From Gammaproteobacteria bacterium (GTDB lineage Bacteria > Pseudomonadota > Gammaproteobacteria > Pseudomonadales > Azotimanducaceae_A), in NCBI GenBank assembly GCA_012960755.1, contig DUAT01000073.1, positions 52,852-116,851 on the forward strand: a DNA stretch of 64,000 nucleotides, read 5' to 3'. The notes below the pieces were generated by a model. It was not told the DNA's origin and did not search any database. It saw nothing but the letters and a program-made list of their open reading frames with translations. The position numbers and the translations under genes were made by a program. Below, in pieces: positions 25,753 through 33,585 of the stretch (positions are counted from its first letter, which is position 1; each line of letters starts with the position of its first letter).

Positions 25753-26458
25753 ATGTTAAAAGTCAATAATGCTTCAATTTATTTTGAAACTGCGGGTAGT
25801 GGACAACCCATCGTCATGATTCACGCCGGGGTTGCTGATAGTCGCCAATGGAATAATGACCGCATTGCTAAACCATCTGGATGTAGAGCAACCTTTGATT
25901 CTTATCGGGTGTTCAATGGGAGGCGGACTGGCATTGGACTACGCATTAACGCATCCCGATAATGTAAGGGCCTTGATTCTGGTGGACTCTGCCCCGTCTG
26001 GACTTCAAATAGATGTACCCACACCAGCTAAGTTTAAACTGGTAGAAGACGCTGAGAATGCGGGTGATCTCGATCTGGTAGCGGAGATTGAAACTCAAAT
26101 TTGGTTTGATGGTGACAGAAAGCCTGGTGATGTTAACCAAGAAATGCGTGAGCTGGCATTCGTTATGAATCGTATTGCACTATCTCATGATGCAAAAGGA
26201 CTCGGCAAGCAACTATCAAATACCGAAACACCAGCCGTAGGACGTCTAAGGGAATTAAGTGTCCCTGTGTTAGCCATTGTTGGCGCTGACGATATCCCGT
26301 ACATGCACGCAGCTGTGGATTACATGGCCGAGGAGATATCAACTATACAAAAAGAAACGATCAAAAATGCAGCTCACTTGCCAAATATGGACCAACCTGA
26401 TGAATTCGAGAGGATTGTGGTAAATTTTATTGAAGATTTATCTAGTGTCCGACTTTGA
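25753..26458 (+). pseudogene. Alpha/beta hydrolase gene with out-of-frame internal deletion
   Basis: From ATG 25753 (AGGAGG ten bases upstream) the frame encodes the start of an alpha/beta hydrolase, 'LKVNNASIYFETAGSGQPIVMIHAGVADSRQWNN', including the oxyanion HAG. At about 25856 the family sequence jumps to another frame: 'MTALLNHLDVEQPLILIGCSMGGGLALDYAL' with the nucleophile Ser in GCSMGG, the acid in 'IVGADD', the His in 'NAAHLPNM', to TGA 26458. About 30 residues expected between (the 'F...YRVV.YDMRGFGKS' segment) are missing, so roughly 100 bp were lost out of frame. The first frame stops at 25962 with unrelated residues. The product would be inactive. Confidence 0.8.
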
Positions 26459-26585
26459 CCATGATGGCAATAGAGAATACTGGGCGATGGAACCTTATAC
26501 GTGGGACACAGGAATTACCGTTTGGGAGCAGACGTCATCCGGTCTTACCCCGATATTCAAGGTTTGCACGGGGTGTAGCGATTGA
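26448..26585 (+). pseudogene. C-terminal fragment resembling an FG-GAP/calcium-loop repeat protein
   Basis: A frame beginning inside the end of the hydrolase remnant reads 'SDFDHDGNREYWAMEPYTWD' and continues to a TGA at 26583-26585 with 'LTPIFKVCTGCSD'. The D-x-D-x-N loop followed by aromatic residues resembles the last repeat of an FG-GAP/VCBS-type surface protein. It has no start codon or upstream part, so it is an orphan gene end fused at about 26445. Family assignment is tentative. Confidence 0.4.
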
Positions 26586-26797
26586 AACCGAAAAGTGTTA
26601 TCAAAATCAATTGAGCCCGAGATACTCATATTGCCGGGTCGATGGCAAACAAATATGGATCAAGGATTTACTATTTTCGTTTCTGAATTACGACGTAAGA
26701 CAGGGCTGATTGTCCTCGGTGCAATGTTGACACAGGGCGGTCAACCGGTGATAAGGAACTCAACATCCTCAATTCCAAAGAGACAAGAGTAACCTCT

Positions 26798-27307
26798 ACT
26801 AAAAAGAAAACTGTCTACATTCTGATTGGCCCTAAGGGCAGCGGAAAATCACATATTGGTGAGCTTCTTCAAGACAAGCTGGGGGTGAAGTTTCTCAGAG
26901 TCGAACCTCTTCTAATTGAACACATTAAACAATTTGGATTGCCTGAAGACGGATTGGTGAGAGATGGTTTCGATCTAGAGGAACAGGCAGTACGGGAAAT
27001 TTTGGCAACAGAAAATTCCGTTCTATTTGAAGCTACTGGAACATCCATTTTCTTTCCCAGTGTCCTTGAAAATCTGGGTCAATCCTACAACATTAAATTA
27101 GTCCGGATACATTGCCCCTTAGATATTTGTTACCAACGAATTGAAGAGAGAGATCAAGATGGTCAATTTTTCGTTTCCAATGAAATGATGAAGTCAATTA
27201 ATGAGAGAGCTGCCAAGGTGACATTTGACTGGGACTTGGAAATTGATAATTCAGCTCCTGCATCAAACGAGGATATTGTTTCACAATTTAGTGTAATCCA
27301 TCGTTGA
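26798..27307 (+). pseudogene. P-loop kinase gene lacking a start codon
   Basis: The frame 'TKKKTVYILIGPKGSGKSHIGELL' carries a Walker A loop (GPKGSGKS, 26828-26851) and continues through 'VLFEATGTSIFF' and 'IHCPLDICYQRIEERDQDGQF' to TGA at 27307, about 169 residues of a shikimate-kinase-like or AAA-type nucleotide kinase. In this frame no ATG, GTG or TTG occurs between the upstream TAA (about 26696) and the P-loop; the first is GTG 26885, after the loop. The 5' end therefore seems to have been replaced by foreign sequence. A non-standard start cannot be excluded. Confidence 0.55.
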
Positions 27308-27340
27308 TAGAATTGATTCATGCAACGGTTTTAAAGCAAC

Positions 27341-27683
27341 TGGAATAGCATCCCGGATACAACAAAGCCTAACGTCTATATCCAAGCCTCGGTTATCCCT
27401 GATGGTCATGATGTTCATTACGAAAACAGTCCGTGGGTGTGCTATGCGCTTGAACCGCCAATGTGGCTTTCGATATTCCTGGCAAGATTAAGAATCGCGA
27501 CTCTGGCACGGGGATAGAACGTCAAATGCAAACTGCTGATTCCCCGGGAGCATTCTCGAAAGTCTTCAAACGAGCTCCCTGCGGGATAAGTTGACTCATC
27601 CAGAATCGCCGTTCCAGTCGTACCCCGAGGATATCTTCTCGCTGGACGGAGAAACCCTTCAAATGGTGATTCAAATAAACTGA
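27341..27683 (+). pseudogene. Decayed coding remnant in three frames
   Basis: Three successive frames read like protein: 'IPDTTKPNVYIQASVIPDG' continuing to 'YENSPWVCYALE', then 'VAFDIPGKIKNRDSGTGIE' to 'GAFSKVFKRAP', then 'LTHPESPFQSYPEDIFSLDG' ending in TGA at 27683. Each ends in a stop soon after the next frame takes over. This is what a gene with two frameshifts would look like. I cannot name the family, and the reading is by eye. Confidence 0.4.
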
Positions 27684-27716
27684 ATCAGTGCTCGTAACGA
27701 AGGGGTATGACGGGTG

Positions 27717-27741
27717 AAAACCACCAGGCTTTGGTGGTTTT
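27717..27741. terminator. Bidirectional terminator-like hairpin
   Basis: AAAACCACCA (27717-27726) and TGGTGGTTTT (27732-27741) form a perfect ten-base stem with loop GGCTT, ending in a T run on either strand. It closes the block of broken genes and precedes the esterase gene. Confidence 0.6.
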
Positions 27742-27908
27742 AGCCTGCACGGAGCACGGCAAACACATGACTTATGACTTAAGAGTCCACCCTGAAGGGT
27801 GACAATCTGGCATTAGACACTAAACATGATCCAGAATTTTCTTGATCCGAGTTGGCCGTTCTTGAGAATATATGGTTTGTTTTCCATTGCCGAGGACCTC
27901 ATAACCTG

Positions 27909-28967
27909 GTGTGTAGCTCGAAGTTTAAGAATATCCTGGTCATTCTGTTTCTTTTTTCAATCACTGCCTGCTCGACGAAGAACCCGGAACTGCTCGAAAA
28001 CAACGACCCAAGAAAATACAGTGTGGTCGAAGATGTCTTGTGGGCGTCGCCCGACGGGTTTGACCTGACAATGGACATCTATACACCTGCGTCCGGAGGA
28101 GATGCGTACCCTGTTTTGATGATTTTTCATGGTGGCGGGTGGCTTATCAACAACAAGTCGATTATGGATCAGGCGTCTAAGTACCTGGCAACCAACAGTG
28201 AATACGTGGTCTGCAATGTTAACTACCGATTGCTGGGGGATGCAGGCAATACTGTCACGCTGGACCAGATTGTTGAGGATGTTTTTGGCGCAGTTCTCTG
28301 GGCAAAGGCGCATATTGGCGACTATCAGGGGGATAGCACAAAGATCGCCGTGACTGGAGACAGTGCAGGCGGACATCTCTCGGCCATGATTGTGAATCTT
28401 GGCAATCGTTTAAGTTCCAGTGGATACTCCGAGCAATCACTTGCTTTCACGCCTTCCTATTTACCCGATGGCATGACCGCAGAACAGATTGCCGCGCAAG
28501 GGGGTTTGTCGGTACAAGCTGCCATCTTGAGCTACGGTGCCTTCGATGTTTATCAGTCCAGCTTAAATGGATTTGAAAGCTGGAAAAATCCGTTCTGGCT
28601 GATGGGCGGATCACTGGCAAGAGGAATTTTCGGCGATGAATTCAACGCCTCAGACAACCCGGGCTTATATAAAGGTGTATCTCCTGCCTACCATATCCCG
28701 GAGGTGAATGAGCGTAAATTACCACCACAACTGTTGACCGCTGGCAGTGAAGACACACTGGTTACACCAGCGTCTGTCAAAACCTATATGGCGAATTTAC
28801 AGGCGGCAGGTCACGCCGCAGAGTACTGGGAGCACGAAGGCAGGCCCCACGCCTTTTTGGATTCCGGTTCAAACGCGGTGTTCGGTTTGAGTTTCGAAAA
28901 GGATGCACCACCCGCGCTGGATGTCATGATCAGCTTTCTTGACAGGGTGTTTTTGAAGCCGATGTAA
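27909..28967 (+). CDS. Lipoprotein esterase of the BD-FAE/alpha-beta hydrolase group
   Basis: An exported alpha/beta hydrolase of about 352 residues. The N-terminus 'FKNILVILFLFSITACS' is a lipoprotein signal peptide with the Cys of ITAC as lipid site. The catalytic part has the oxyanion motif 'IFHGGGWLINN', nucleophile elbow 'VTGDSAGGHLSAM', acid in 'AGSEDTLV' and His in 'GRPHAFLDSG', so the triad is complete. The open frame extends to TTG 27852, but the added residues are unlike a signal peptide; GTG 27909 is taken, without a good ribosome site. The 5' end may have been altered by the recombination that shaped this block. Confidence 0.75.
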   Translation: MCSSKFKNILVILFLFSITACSTKNPELLENNDPRKYSVVEDVLWASPDGFDLTMDIYTPASGGDAYPVLMIFHGGGWLINNKSIMDQASKYLATNSEYVVCNVNYRLLGDAGNTVTLDQIVEDVFGAVLWAKAHIGDYQGDSTKIAVTGDSAGGHLSAMIVNLGNRLSSSGYSEQSLAFTPSYLPDGMTAEQIAAQGGLSVQAAILSYGAFDVYQSSLNGFESWKNPFWLMGGSLARGIFGDEFNASDNPGLYKGVSPAYHIPEVNERKLPPQLLTAGSEDTLVTPASVKTYMANLQAAGHAAEYWEHEGRPHAFLDSGSNAVFGLSFEKDAPPALDVMISFLDRVFLKPM

Positions 28968-28975
28968 TTCGCAAG

Positions 28976-29208
28976 TCATTTTCGACGAGATGGTTGCTTT
29001 CGCTTGATCTTGCCTGGAGTCGATTCCCGAATTTCCATCTTGAGGCGCCCATTCGGGTCGTCATGTACCTTGTACTGATCCATATACTTCGTTGCAGCAT
29101 CCGTTAAAAACGCAGATCGCGTTGTGTTGGTTACAACACACGCTGGGGTATGGTGACATTGATCCTTTTCGCTTTAGTTGAAAGCTGTTTTAGTTCCTTA
29201 TTATTCAC
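28976..29208 (-). pseudogene. Ribbon-helix-helix DNA-binding protein gene, frameshifted
   Basis: The minus strand from GTG 29208 reads 'NNKELKQLSTKAKRINVTIPQRVL' and stops; one frame over it resumes 'TTRSAFLTDAATKYMDQYKVH' and ends '...KIKRKQPSRRK' at TGA 28976. The strand 'INVTIPQ' and the 'TRSAFLTDAA' helix are the two ends of a CopG/Arc-type ribbon-helix-helix fold; the first helix between them is missing about seven residues. Such proteins are usually antitoxins or plasmid regulators. No toxin frame is visible beside it. Two 11-bp direct repeats lie upstream. Confidence 0.65.
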
Positions 29209-29216
29209 GGATCAAC

Positions 29217-29238
29217 TATACACACCATATACACACCA
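29217..29238. promoter_or_regulatory. Tandem 11-bp repeat, possible operator of the RHH gene
   Basis: TATACACACCA occurs twice without a gap (29217-29227 and 29228-29238), nine bases upstream of the RHH start on the minus strand. Ribbon-helix-helix repressors typically bind short repeats spaced one helical turn and regulate their own gene, so an operator is a fair inference. Confidence 0.45.
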
Positions 29239-29316
29239 TCAAGGTCCTGTCCGATCCTTTCACGCTTTCTGTGTTAGTCTGATTCGATCAATCCCGACAT
29301 CTACCAAGGGATAACC

Positions 29317-30180
29317 TTGCTTAATCAAAGACAGCAATTCAAAGACCTGTTGGCTGACCAGGAGCCGATTTTCGCACCCTTGTGTCTTGATGCATTGTCT
29401 TCGAGGATAGTGGCAGACTGCGGATTCGGTGCCGGATATGTCAGTGGTGGTGCCCTGGGATATGCCAATGCTGTCAGCGAAGCACTGCTGACCCTGTCGG
29501 AGCTTGCTGACACTACCCGGCATATTACGCTCCGCTCTGACTTGCCGGTCATTGTGGATGGCGGCGTCGGGTTTGGAGACCCTGTCCATGTCGCGAGAAC
29601 AATATGGGAAATTGAAGCAACCGGTGCCGTGGCCATCGAAATCGAGGACCAGGTTGCGCCAAAAAGAGTGAGCCATCATCGCGGTATCGAACATCTGATA
29701 AGCAAGGCAGAAATGGTGCAGAAGATTGAGCATGCAGTCGCCGCGCGATCAGACCCAGGGTTCCAGATAATTGCACGGACCGGTGCGGTTAAAAATGAAA
29801 CATTCGACGACGCCGTTGACCGCGGCAATGCTTACCGGAAAGCCGGTGCCGATATCATTATGCTGATGCCACAAACGGACGATGAATGGGAACGAGCACC
29901 GGCAGTGATTGACGCGCCACTGGCGGCAATTACTTCCCTGGACGCGAGAACAGCTGATGAGTGGAAAGCGCTTGGCTGGCAACTCATTATTGACCCCTTC
30001 ACTGCCCAGGTGGTTGCAGTGGATGCGGTACGAAATGCCTACAGGCAGTTTCAAATGACCGGGAAAACCGGGCTCAGCACCAAGAAAATATTCGAAACCT
30101 ATCGGCAATTGCCGCAGTTGGCGGGTCTGGACAGGCTCTTTGAAATCGAAGACCAGACAACCGAAAAAAAAGACGCCTGA
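29317..30180 (+). CDS. Isocitrate lyase/PEP mutase-family enzyme
   Basis: A 287-residue ICL/PEPM TIM-barrel protein. Magnesium and substrate motifs are visible in 'LPVIVDGGVGFGDP' and 'AVAIEIEDQVAPKRVSHHRG'. True isocitrate and methylisocitrate lyases carry a catalytic Cys in K-K/R-C-G-H; here the stretch is KRVSHH, so a lyase of that type is unlikely and an oxaloacetate decarboxylase or carboxyphosphonoenolpyruvate mutase-like activity fits better. The start is TTG with AAGGGA a few bases upstream; no ATG is available. The EthD gene follows 44 bases downstream. Confidence 0.85.
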   Translation: MLNQRQQFKDLLADQEPIFAPLCLDALSSRIVADCGFGAGYVSGGALGYANAVSEALLTLSELADTTRHITLRSDLPVIVDGGVGFGDPVHVARTIWEIEATGAVAIEIEDQVAPKRVSHHRGIEHLISKAEMVQKIEHAVAARSDPGFQIIARTGAVKNETFDDAVDRGNAYRKAGADIIMLMPQTDDEWERAPAVIDAPLAAITSLDARTADEWKALGWQLIIDPFTAQVVAVDAVRNAYRQFQMTGKTGLSTKKIFETYRQLPQLAGLDRLFEIEDQTTEKKDA

Positions 30181-30224
30181 CCAAACAAAAGACGGTCTCT
30201 GAGGCGACCTAAGGAACGAAAACC

Positions 30225-30956
30225 ATGGAAAATAAACGACAGGCAGTACCGGGAACCAAGGTTATATATCTTATCAAGCGGAAGCCAACAACCTCCAGGG
30301 AGGAAGTCATTGCCCACTGGTTTGGCAATCACATGCCAATAGTGATCAGCAATCAACAGCGTTCAGCCGCTAAGGGTCGGCGCCACGCCACCAAATATTT
30401 CGCCACTTTGTTTGACGCTGATCGTAGTGGTGAATACCCATGGGACGGGATGGCCCAATTGTGGTGGGATGCACCGTTGCGAATGCCAAAGATCCCACAT
30501 GGCACAACGCCGACAGATTCGTTTCAGGAAAGATCTGAACCCTATGTACCCTGGAACACGACCGAATACGTGGTGATGGATGGCGACCTGGAAGTGCAAC
30601 CATTAACACTCAACGCCCCATTCCCCTGTACCCGCTCCGGGTTCTTCAAGAAGAGCTTCCTGGTGAAGGCGAAACAGGGGACAGACTATGAAACGTTCTT
30701 TTCCCATTGGCTTGATGTACATGTCCCCAATGTTGAATCAACGATGCGGCAGGTTGGTGGATTCAGGTATTGCGTCAGCCACAGTATCGATCCAGCATCA
30801 GAGTCCTTCGCTGGTCTGGCGGAGCTTTATTTTCCGGATAAATCAGGCTGGGAAGATTACAAACAGACCATCCAACCAGATGGTATGGAACAATGGGTCG
30901 ATGCCTCAGGACTGCTTGTTTTGAGCAGTGGTACAGAAATGATTGGGATTCCGTAG
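30225..30956 (+). CDS. Protein with two EthD domains
   Basis: A 243-residue protein made of two dimeric alpha-beta barrel (EthD) units. The first starts 'KVIYLIKRKPTTSREEVIAHW' with the partner motif 'HMPIV'; the second 'KSFLVKAKQGTDYETFFSHWLDVHVPNV' and ends 'LYFPDKSGWEDYKQ'. EthD proteins assist cytochrome P450 or ring-modifying systems, and some are decarboxylases or cyclases; the tandem form would give an internal pseudo-dimer. The upstream neighbour is the ICL/PEPM enzyme, in the same direction. No P450 is nearby. Confidence 0.8.
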   Translation: MENKRQAVPGTKVIYLIKRKPTTSREEVIAHWFGNHMPIVISNQQRSAAKGRRHATKYFATLFDADRSGEYPWDGMAQLWWDAPLRMPKIPHGTTPTDSFQERSEPYVPWNTTEYVVMDGDLEVQPLTLNAPFPCTRSGFFKKSFLVKAKQGTDYETFFSHWLDVHVPNVESTMRQVGGFRYCVSHSIDPASESFAGLAELYFPDKSGWEDYKQTIQPDGMEQWVDASGLLVLSSGTEMIGIP

Positions 30957-31210
30957 GCGGGGTGAACCCTGGGTGGGTCCTTCTTCCTACGAGTCACCAA
31001 CACTGTAAATATTTCTTGATCAACCGACCAACCGCGTGGCTGCCCTATTCAAGTATCCAAGTTGACGATAAGCTCTAGCCACCTTTTTTCCTCGTGGTTT
31101 GGTTAGAAACATGTCGCTCAAAGAAAATACAAAACGTTCGCCCGATTGGAGGGAAAGAATCGGAAACAAAGGTCTGCGTAGCATGGAATTTTACACCTTC
31201 GGTGACAATA

Positions 31211-31672
31211 ATGATTAGCCTTAAGCCCTTGAGACCAGCCGATTCTGAATGCCTCTTCAAACTTATTCAGAACAGTAAAGCTCACTTAACCCAGAATGGT
31301 GACTATAAGGACTTGATTGACCGTGATCTGCGTTCAACAAAGATTGACTTATCTCAATCAAGCACAGGCCAGGAATCATTTGGCGTGTTTTTGGATAACA
31401 AAATCATTGGTACGGCGACTTTAATCAGGTACAGCCGTACAGTCTATGGACTTGGGTATTGGATAGGCGACGGGTTTCAAGGCCATGGCTACATGACCGA
31501 AGCGGTTAGTTGGCTGATTACATACGCAAAAGATAATTACTCCGCCACAGAGATATGGGCTGGAATAAAACACGCCAATACTCCAAGCATTAAGCTTGTC
31601 AAACGGCTAGGATTTGAATTGCGCAGAGAGCAAGAAACTCACTTGAGTTTTCAATTGTGTCCTGTGACTTAA
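31211..31672 (+). CDS. GNAT acetyltransferase, RimJ/RimL-like
   Basis: A 153-residue GNAT protein: 'SLKPLRPADSECLFKLIQNSKAHL' at the N-terminus, 'GTATLIRYSRTVYGLGYWIGDGFQGHGYMTEAV' with the acetyl-CoA loop, and 'NTPSIKLVKRLGFELRREQ' at the end, all typical of RimJ/RimL-type enzymes that acetylate protein N-termini or amino compounds. The open frame begins at 31094, but the first 39 codons have no family match; ATG 31211 starts at the expected position with a GGTGA sequence upstream. AT-rich like the block at 25-29 kb. It converges on dapD. Confidence 0.83.
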   Translation: MISLKPLRPADSECLFKLIQNSKAHLTQNGDYKDLIDRDLRSTKIDLSQSSTGQESFGVFLDNKIIGTATLIRYSRTVYGLGYWIGDGFQGHGYMTEAVSWLITYAKDNYSATEIWAGIKHANTPSIKLVKRLGFELRREQETHLSFQLCPVT

Positions 31673-31689
31673 CATCAATTCAAATAATG

Positions 31690-32493
31690 TTACACACCAC
31701 GCAACAATGCTGTAGTTGATGTTTTGGAGCGTGTCTGAGCGTCAACAGTTTTCACAATAATTGCAGCGTTTAATCCATATTTGCCACGATTCAATACGCC
31801 AGATACAACTACTGAACCACTAGGGACTCTACCATAGTGGGTCTCTTCAGTTTCTCTATCATAAATTGGTGTGCTCTTGCCGATAAAGACGCCCATGCCA
31901 ATTACTGAATTTTCTTCAACAATCACACCTTCGACCACTTCCGACCGTGCACCAATAAAGCACCCATCTTCAATAATTGTGGGTGTAGCTTGTGCGGGCT
32001 CAAGAACTCCACCGAGGCCGACACCGCCAGATATGTGAACTCCCGACCCCACTTGAACGCAGGAGCCGACAGTCGCCCATGTATCAATCATCGTACCCTC
32101 GCCAACGTAGGCACCAATATTCACGAAGGACGGCATTAAAACCACGTTCGAACCGATAGACGCACCTGAACGGACCACAGCACCGGGCGTAACCCTCGCA
32201 CCAATAGATTCAAAATCTTCCCTCGTAAATCCATGAAATCTAGGTCGAATTCGATCAAAGTAGGCTGTTGTACCATCCTCATAAAGCTCTGTTGGAAAAT
32301 ATTTGAAAGCAAGAATTAGAGCCTTTTTAACCCACTCGTTGGTGACCCACCTTCCGGTTTTTTTTCTTGTAACCCGCAACTCACCAGTCTCGATTCTTAT
32401 CAGTACTTCGTCGATGCATTCTCTGATTGAAGATATTTCTTCACCATCAAATGATCGTTCTATTGATTCTCGCAAGTCCACAAATATCCCCAA
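31690..32493 (-). CDS. dapD: Tetrahydrodipicolinate N-succinyltransferase
   Basis: A 267-residue DapD of the succinylase branch of lysine/diaminopimelate synthesis. An N-terminal helical part contains '[26 protein letters not shown]'; a left-handed beta-helix of hexapeptide repeats follows (about 100-215: '[30 protein letters not shown]') and the acyl site '[17 protein letters not shown]' closes it. Length is typical (E. coli 274). It is alone, far from dapA in the window, and noticeably AT-rich compared with its neighbours; a transferred or additional copy is possible. Confidence 0.93.
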   Translation of the reverse strand: MGIFVDLRESIERSFDGEEISSIRECIDEVLIRIETGELRVTRKKTGRWVTNEWVKKALILAFKYFPTELYEDGTTAYFDRIRPRFHGFTREDFESIGARVTPGAVVRSGASIGSNVVLMPSFVNIGAYVGEGTMIDTWATVGSCVQVGSGVHISGGVGLGGVLEPAQATPTIIEDGCFIGARSEVVEGVIVEENSVIGMGVFIGKSTPIYDRETEETHYGRVPSGSVVVSGVLNRGKYGLNAAIIVKTVDAQTRSKTSTTALLRGV

Positions 32494-32587
32494 TAAATAT
32501 TGGCTGTGTGCGTTGATAGTAGTCTAACTTGTCACACATTTCACACTACAGAATCATGGGTCGAGCCCGTCACCCGAACCCGATGCT

Positions 32588-33016
32588 TTATGCCCAGCCT
32601 TCGCTCAATGGCACCATGTGGAAGACGTTAAACTTTCGTTCGGCAAACTTCCACTTGCCATCGACCTTACGAAAAGTGTCCTCATACCAACCTGCAGTCG
32701 TTACTGATTTACCATCGGCGACCATTCGAATCTCTGCGGAGCAACGGGCGCGGGCATGATCTCCGCTGATTTCGTCAACCACATGATTCTGGATAAACGG
32801 GATTGGAGGTTGCTTCGAGAGACTCGAGTAAAATTTCTCGAGTGCTGCTGTACCTTTGGTGGTTCGATCCCCGGTGCAAAAAGCGCCATCTTCACAAAAC
32901 AAATCAATAATACAGTTAACGTCAGCGGCGGCAATGGCATGACAGTAACGGGTGGTGAGTTCACGGATTTCATCACGGTCTTCAATATTCTGGACTCTTT
33001 CTTCAAGACTGCTCAT
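32588..33016 (-). CDS. SnoaL-like (NTF2-fold) protein
   Basis: A 142-residue NTF2/SnoaL_4 fold: 'RVQNIEDRDEIRELTTRYCHAIAAAD' helix followed by 'CIIDLFCEDGAFC', 'QNHVVDEISGDHARARC' and the closing 'RKVDGKWKFAERKFNVFHMVPL'. These proteins include isomerases, dehydratases and ring-hydroxylation partners; the His of 'QNHVV' is at the usual active-site position. It is the last gene of the minus-strand catabolic operon (39169 to 32588), 34 bases after the DUF35 gene. Confidence 0.85.
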   Translation of the reverse strand: MSSLEERVQNIEDRDEIRELTTRYCHAIAAADVNCIIDLFCEDGAFCTGDRTTKGTAALEKFYSSLSKQPPIPFIQNHVVDEISGDHARARCSAEIRMVADGKSVTTAGWYEDTFRKVDGKWKFAERKFNVFHMVPLSEGWA

Positions 33017-33050
33017 GTTCTTCTCCTTGCTTTTGTTCTATTTACTCTAC

Positions 33051-33572
33051 TTACTCTATTGCATATCTCCAGGGTTCATCTGGCTGTTCAGCATCCTCGT
33101 CAATCGCAAACAGCGGGATGGAGACACTTTCATCGACATCTTTGTAGACGATCCGAACACGGCTGCCAATGCCTACCTGTTTCACCATTTCCGGCGAAGC
33201 CATTTCTCCATCTGCATCCACAAGATTAGCCGTCAGACGTAGGCCGTCGAATTCTCCTGGCTCGCCTTTCTGTGTATCCAACTCCACCAATAACAACAGG
33301 TAAGGTACATGCTGGCGGAATGCTCCCTGGATGGCATGATGTACTTCTCCATAGGAGTAGATTATCCCTTTGCCTTCGACTGGTGTCCAGGTGGCGTCGG
33401 GGCTGGCACAAAATGGACACGATGTTGTTGCCGGGTAGCGCAGCAATGCGCAATCGTCACACCGCTGTAAATGTAAATCATGCTGGGCGCAATAGCGGTA
33501 GAACTCTCTATTCTCATGATCGAGTTCGCCAATTTTAACTGGCATACCAAGATATTGATTCGGATATGTCAT
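33051..33572 (-). CDS. DUF35 Zn-ribbon/OB-fold protein
   Basis: A 173-residue protein with a rubredoxin-like zinc ribbon ('LQRCDDCALLRYPATTSCPFC', CxxC...CxxC) followed by an OB-fold ('KGIIYSYGEVHHAIQGAFR' through 'IPLFAIDED'). DUF35 proteins bind thiolase-like enzymes and shape their CoA site: ChsH2 with Ltp2 in steroid side-chain degradation, and the HMG-CoA/acetoacetyl-CoA thiolase complex of archaea. Its gene lies 13 bases downstream of the thiolase-like gene, the classic pairing, so a two-protein complex is expected. Confidence 0.88.
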   Translation of the reverse strand: MTYPNQYLGMPVKIGELDHENREFYRYCAQHDLHLQRCDDCALLRYPATTSCPFCASPDATWTPVEGKGIIYSYGEVHHAIQGAFRQHVPYLLLLVELDTQKGEPGEFDGLRLTANLVDADGEMASPEMVKQVGIGSRVRIVYKDVDESVSIPLFAIDEDAEQPDEPWRYAIE

Positions 33573-33585
33573 TATTCTTCTCCAC

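Noticed and set aside
26455..26792. Two overlapping frames of 84 and 65 codons
   Set aside because: Neither shows a domain, and the stretch is better explained as a junction between fragments of other genes.
25019..29250. Integron gene-cassette array
   Set aside because: Small co-oriented genes and two RYYYAAC-like sites (about 25693 and 27367) suggested cassettes, but no matching GTTRRRY partner at the right distance, no paired attC structures and no integrase were found.
24943..29320. Attachment-site duplication of the tRNA-Lys 3' end
   Set aside because: I looked by eye for a repeat of the T-arm/acceptor sequence downstream and found none; an exact search would be needed.
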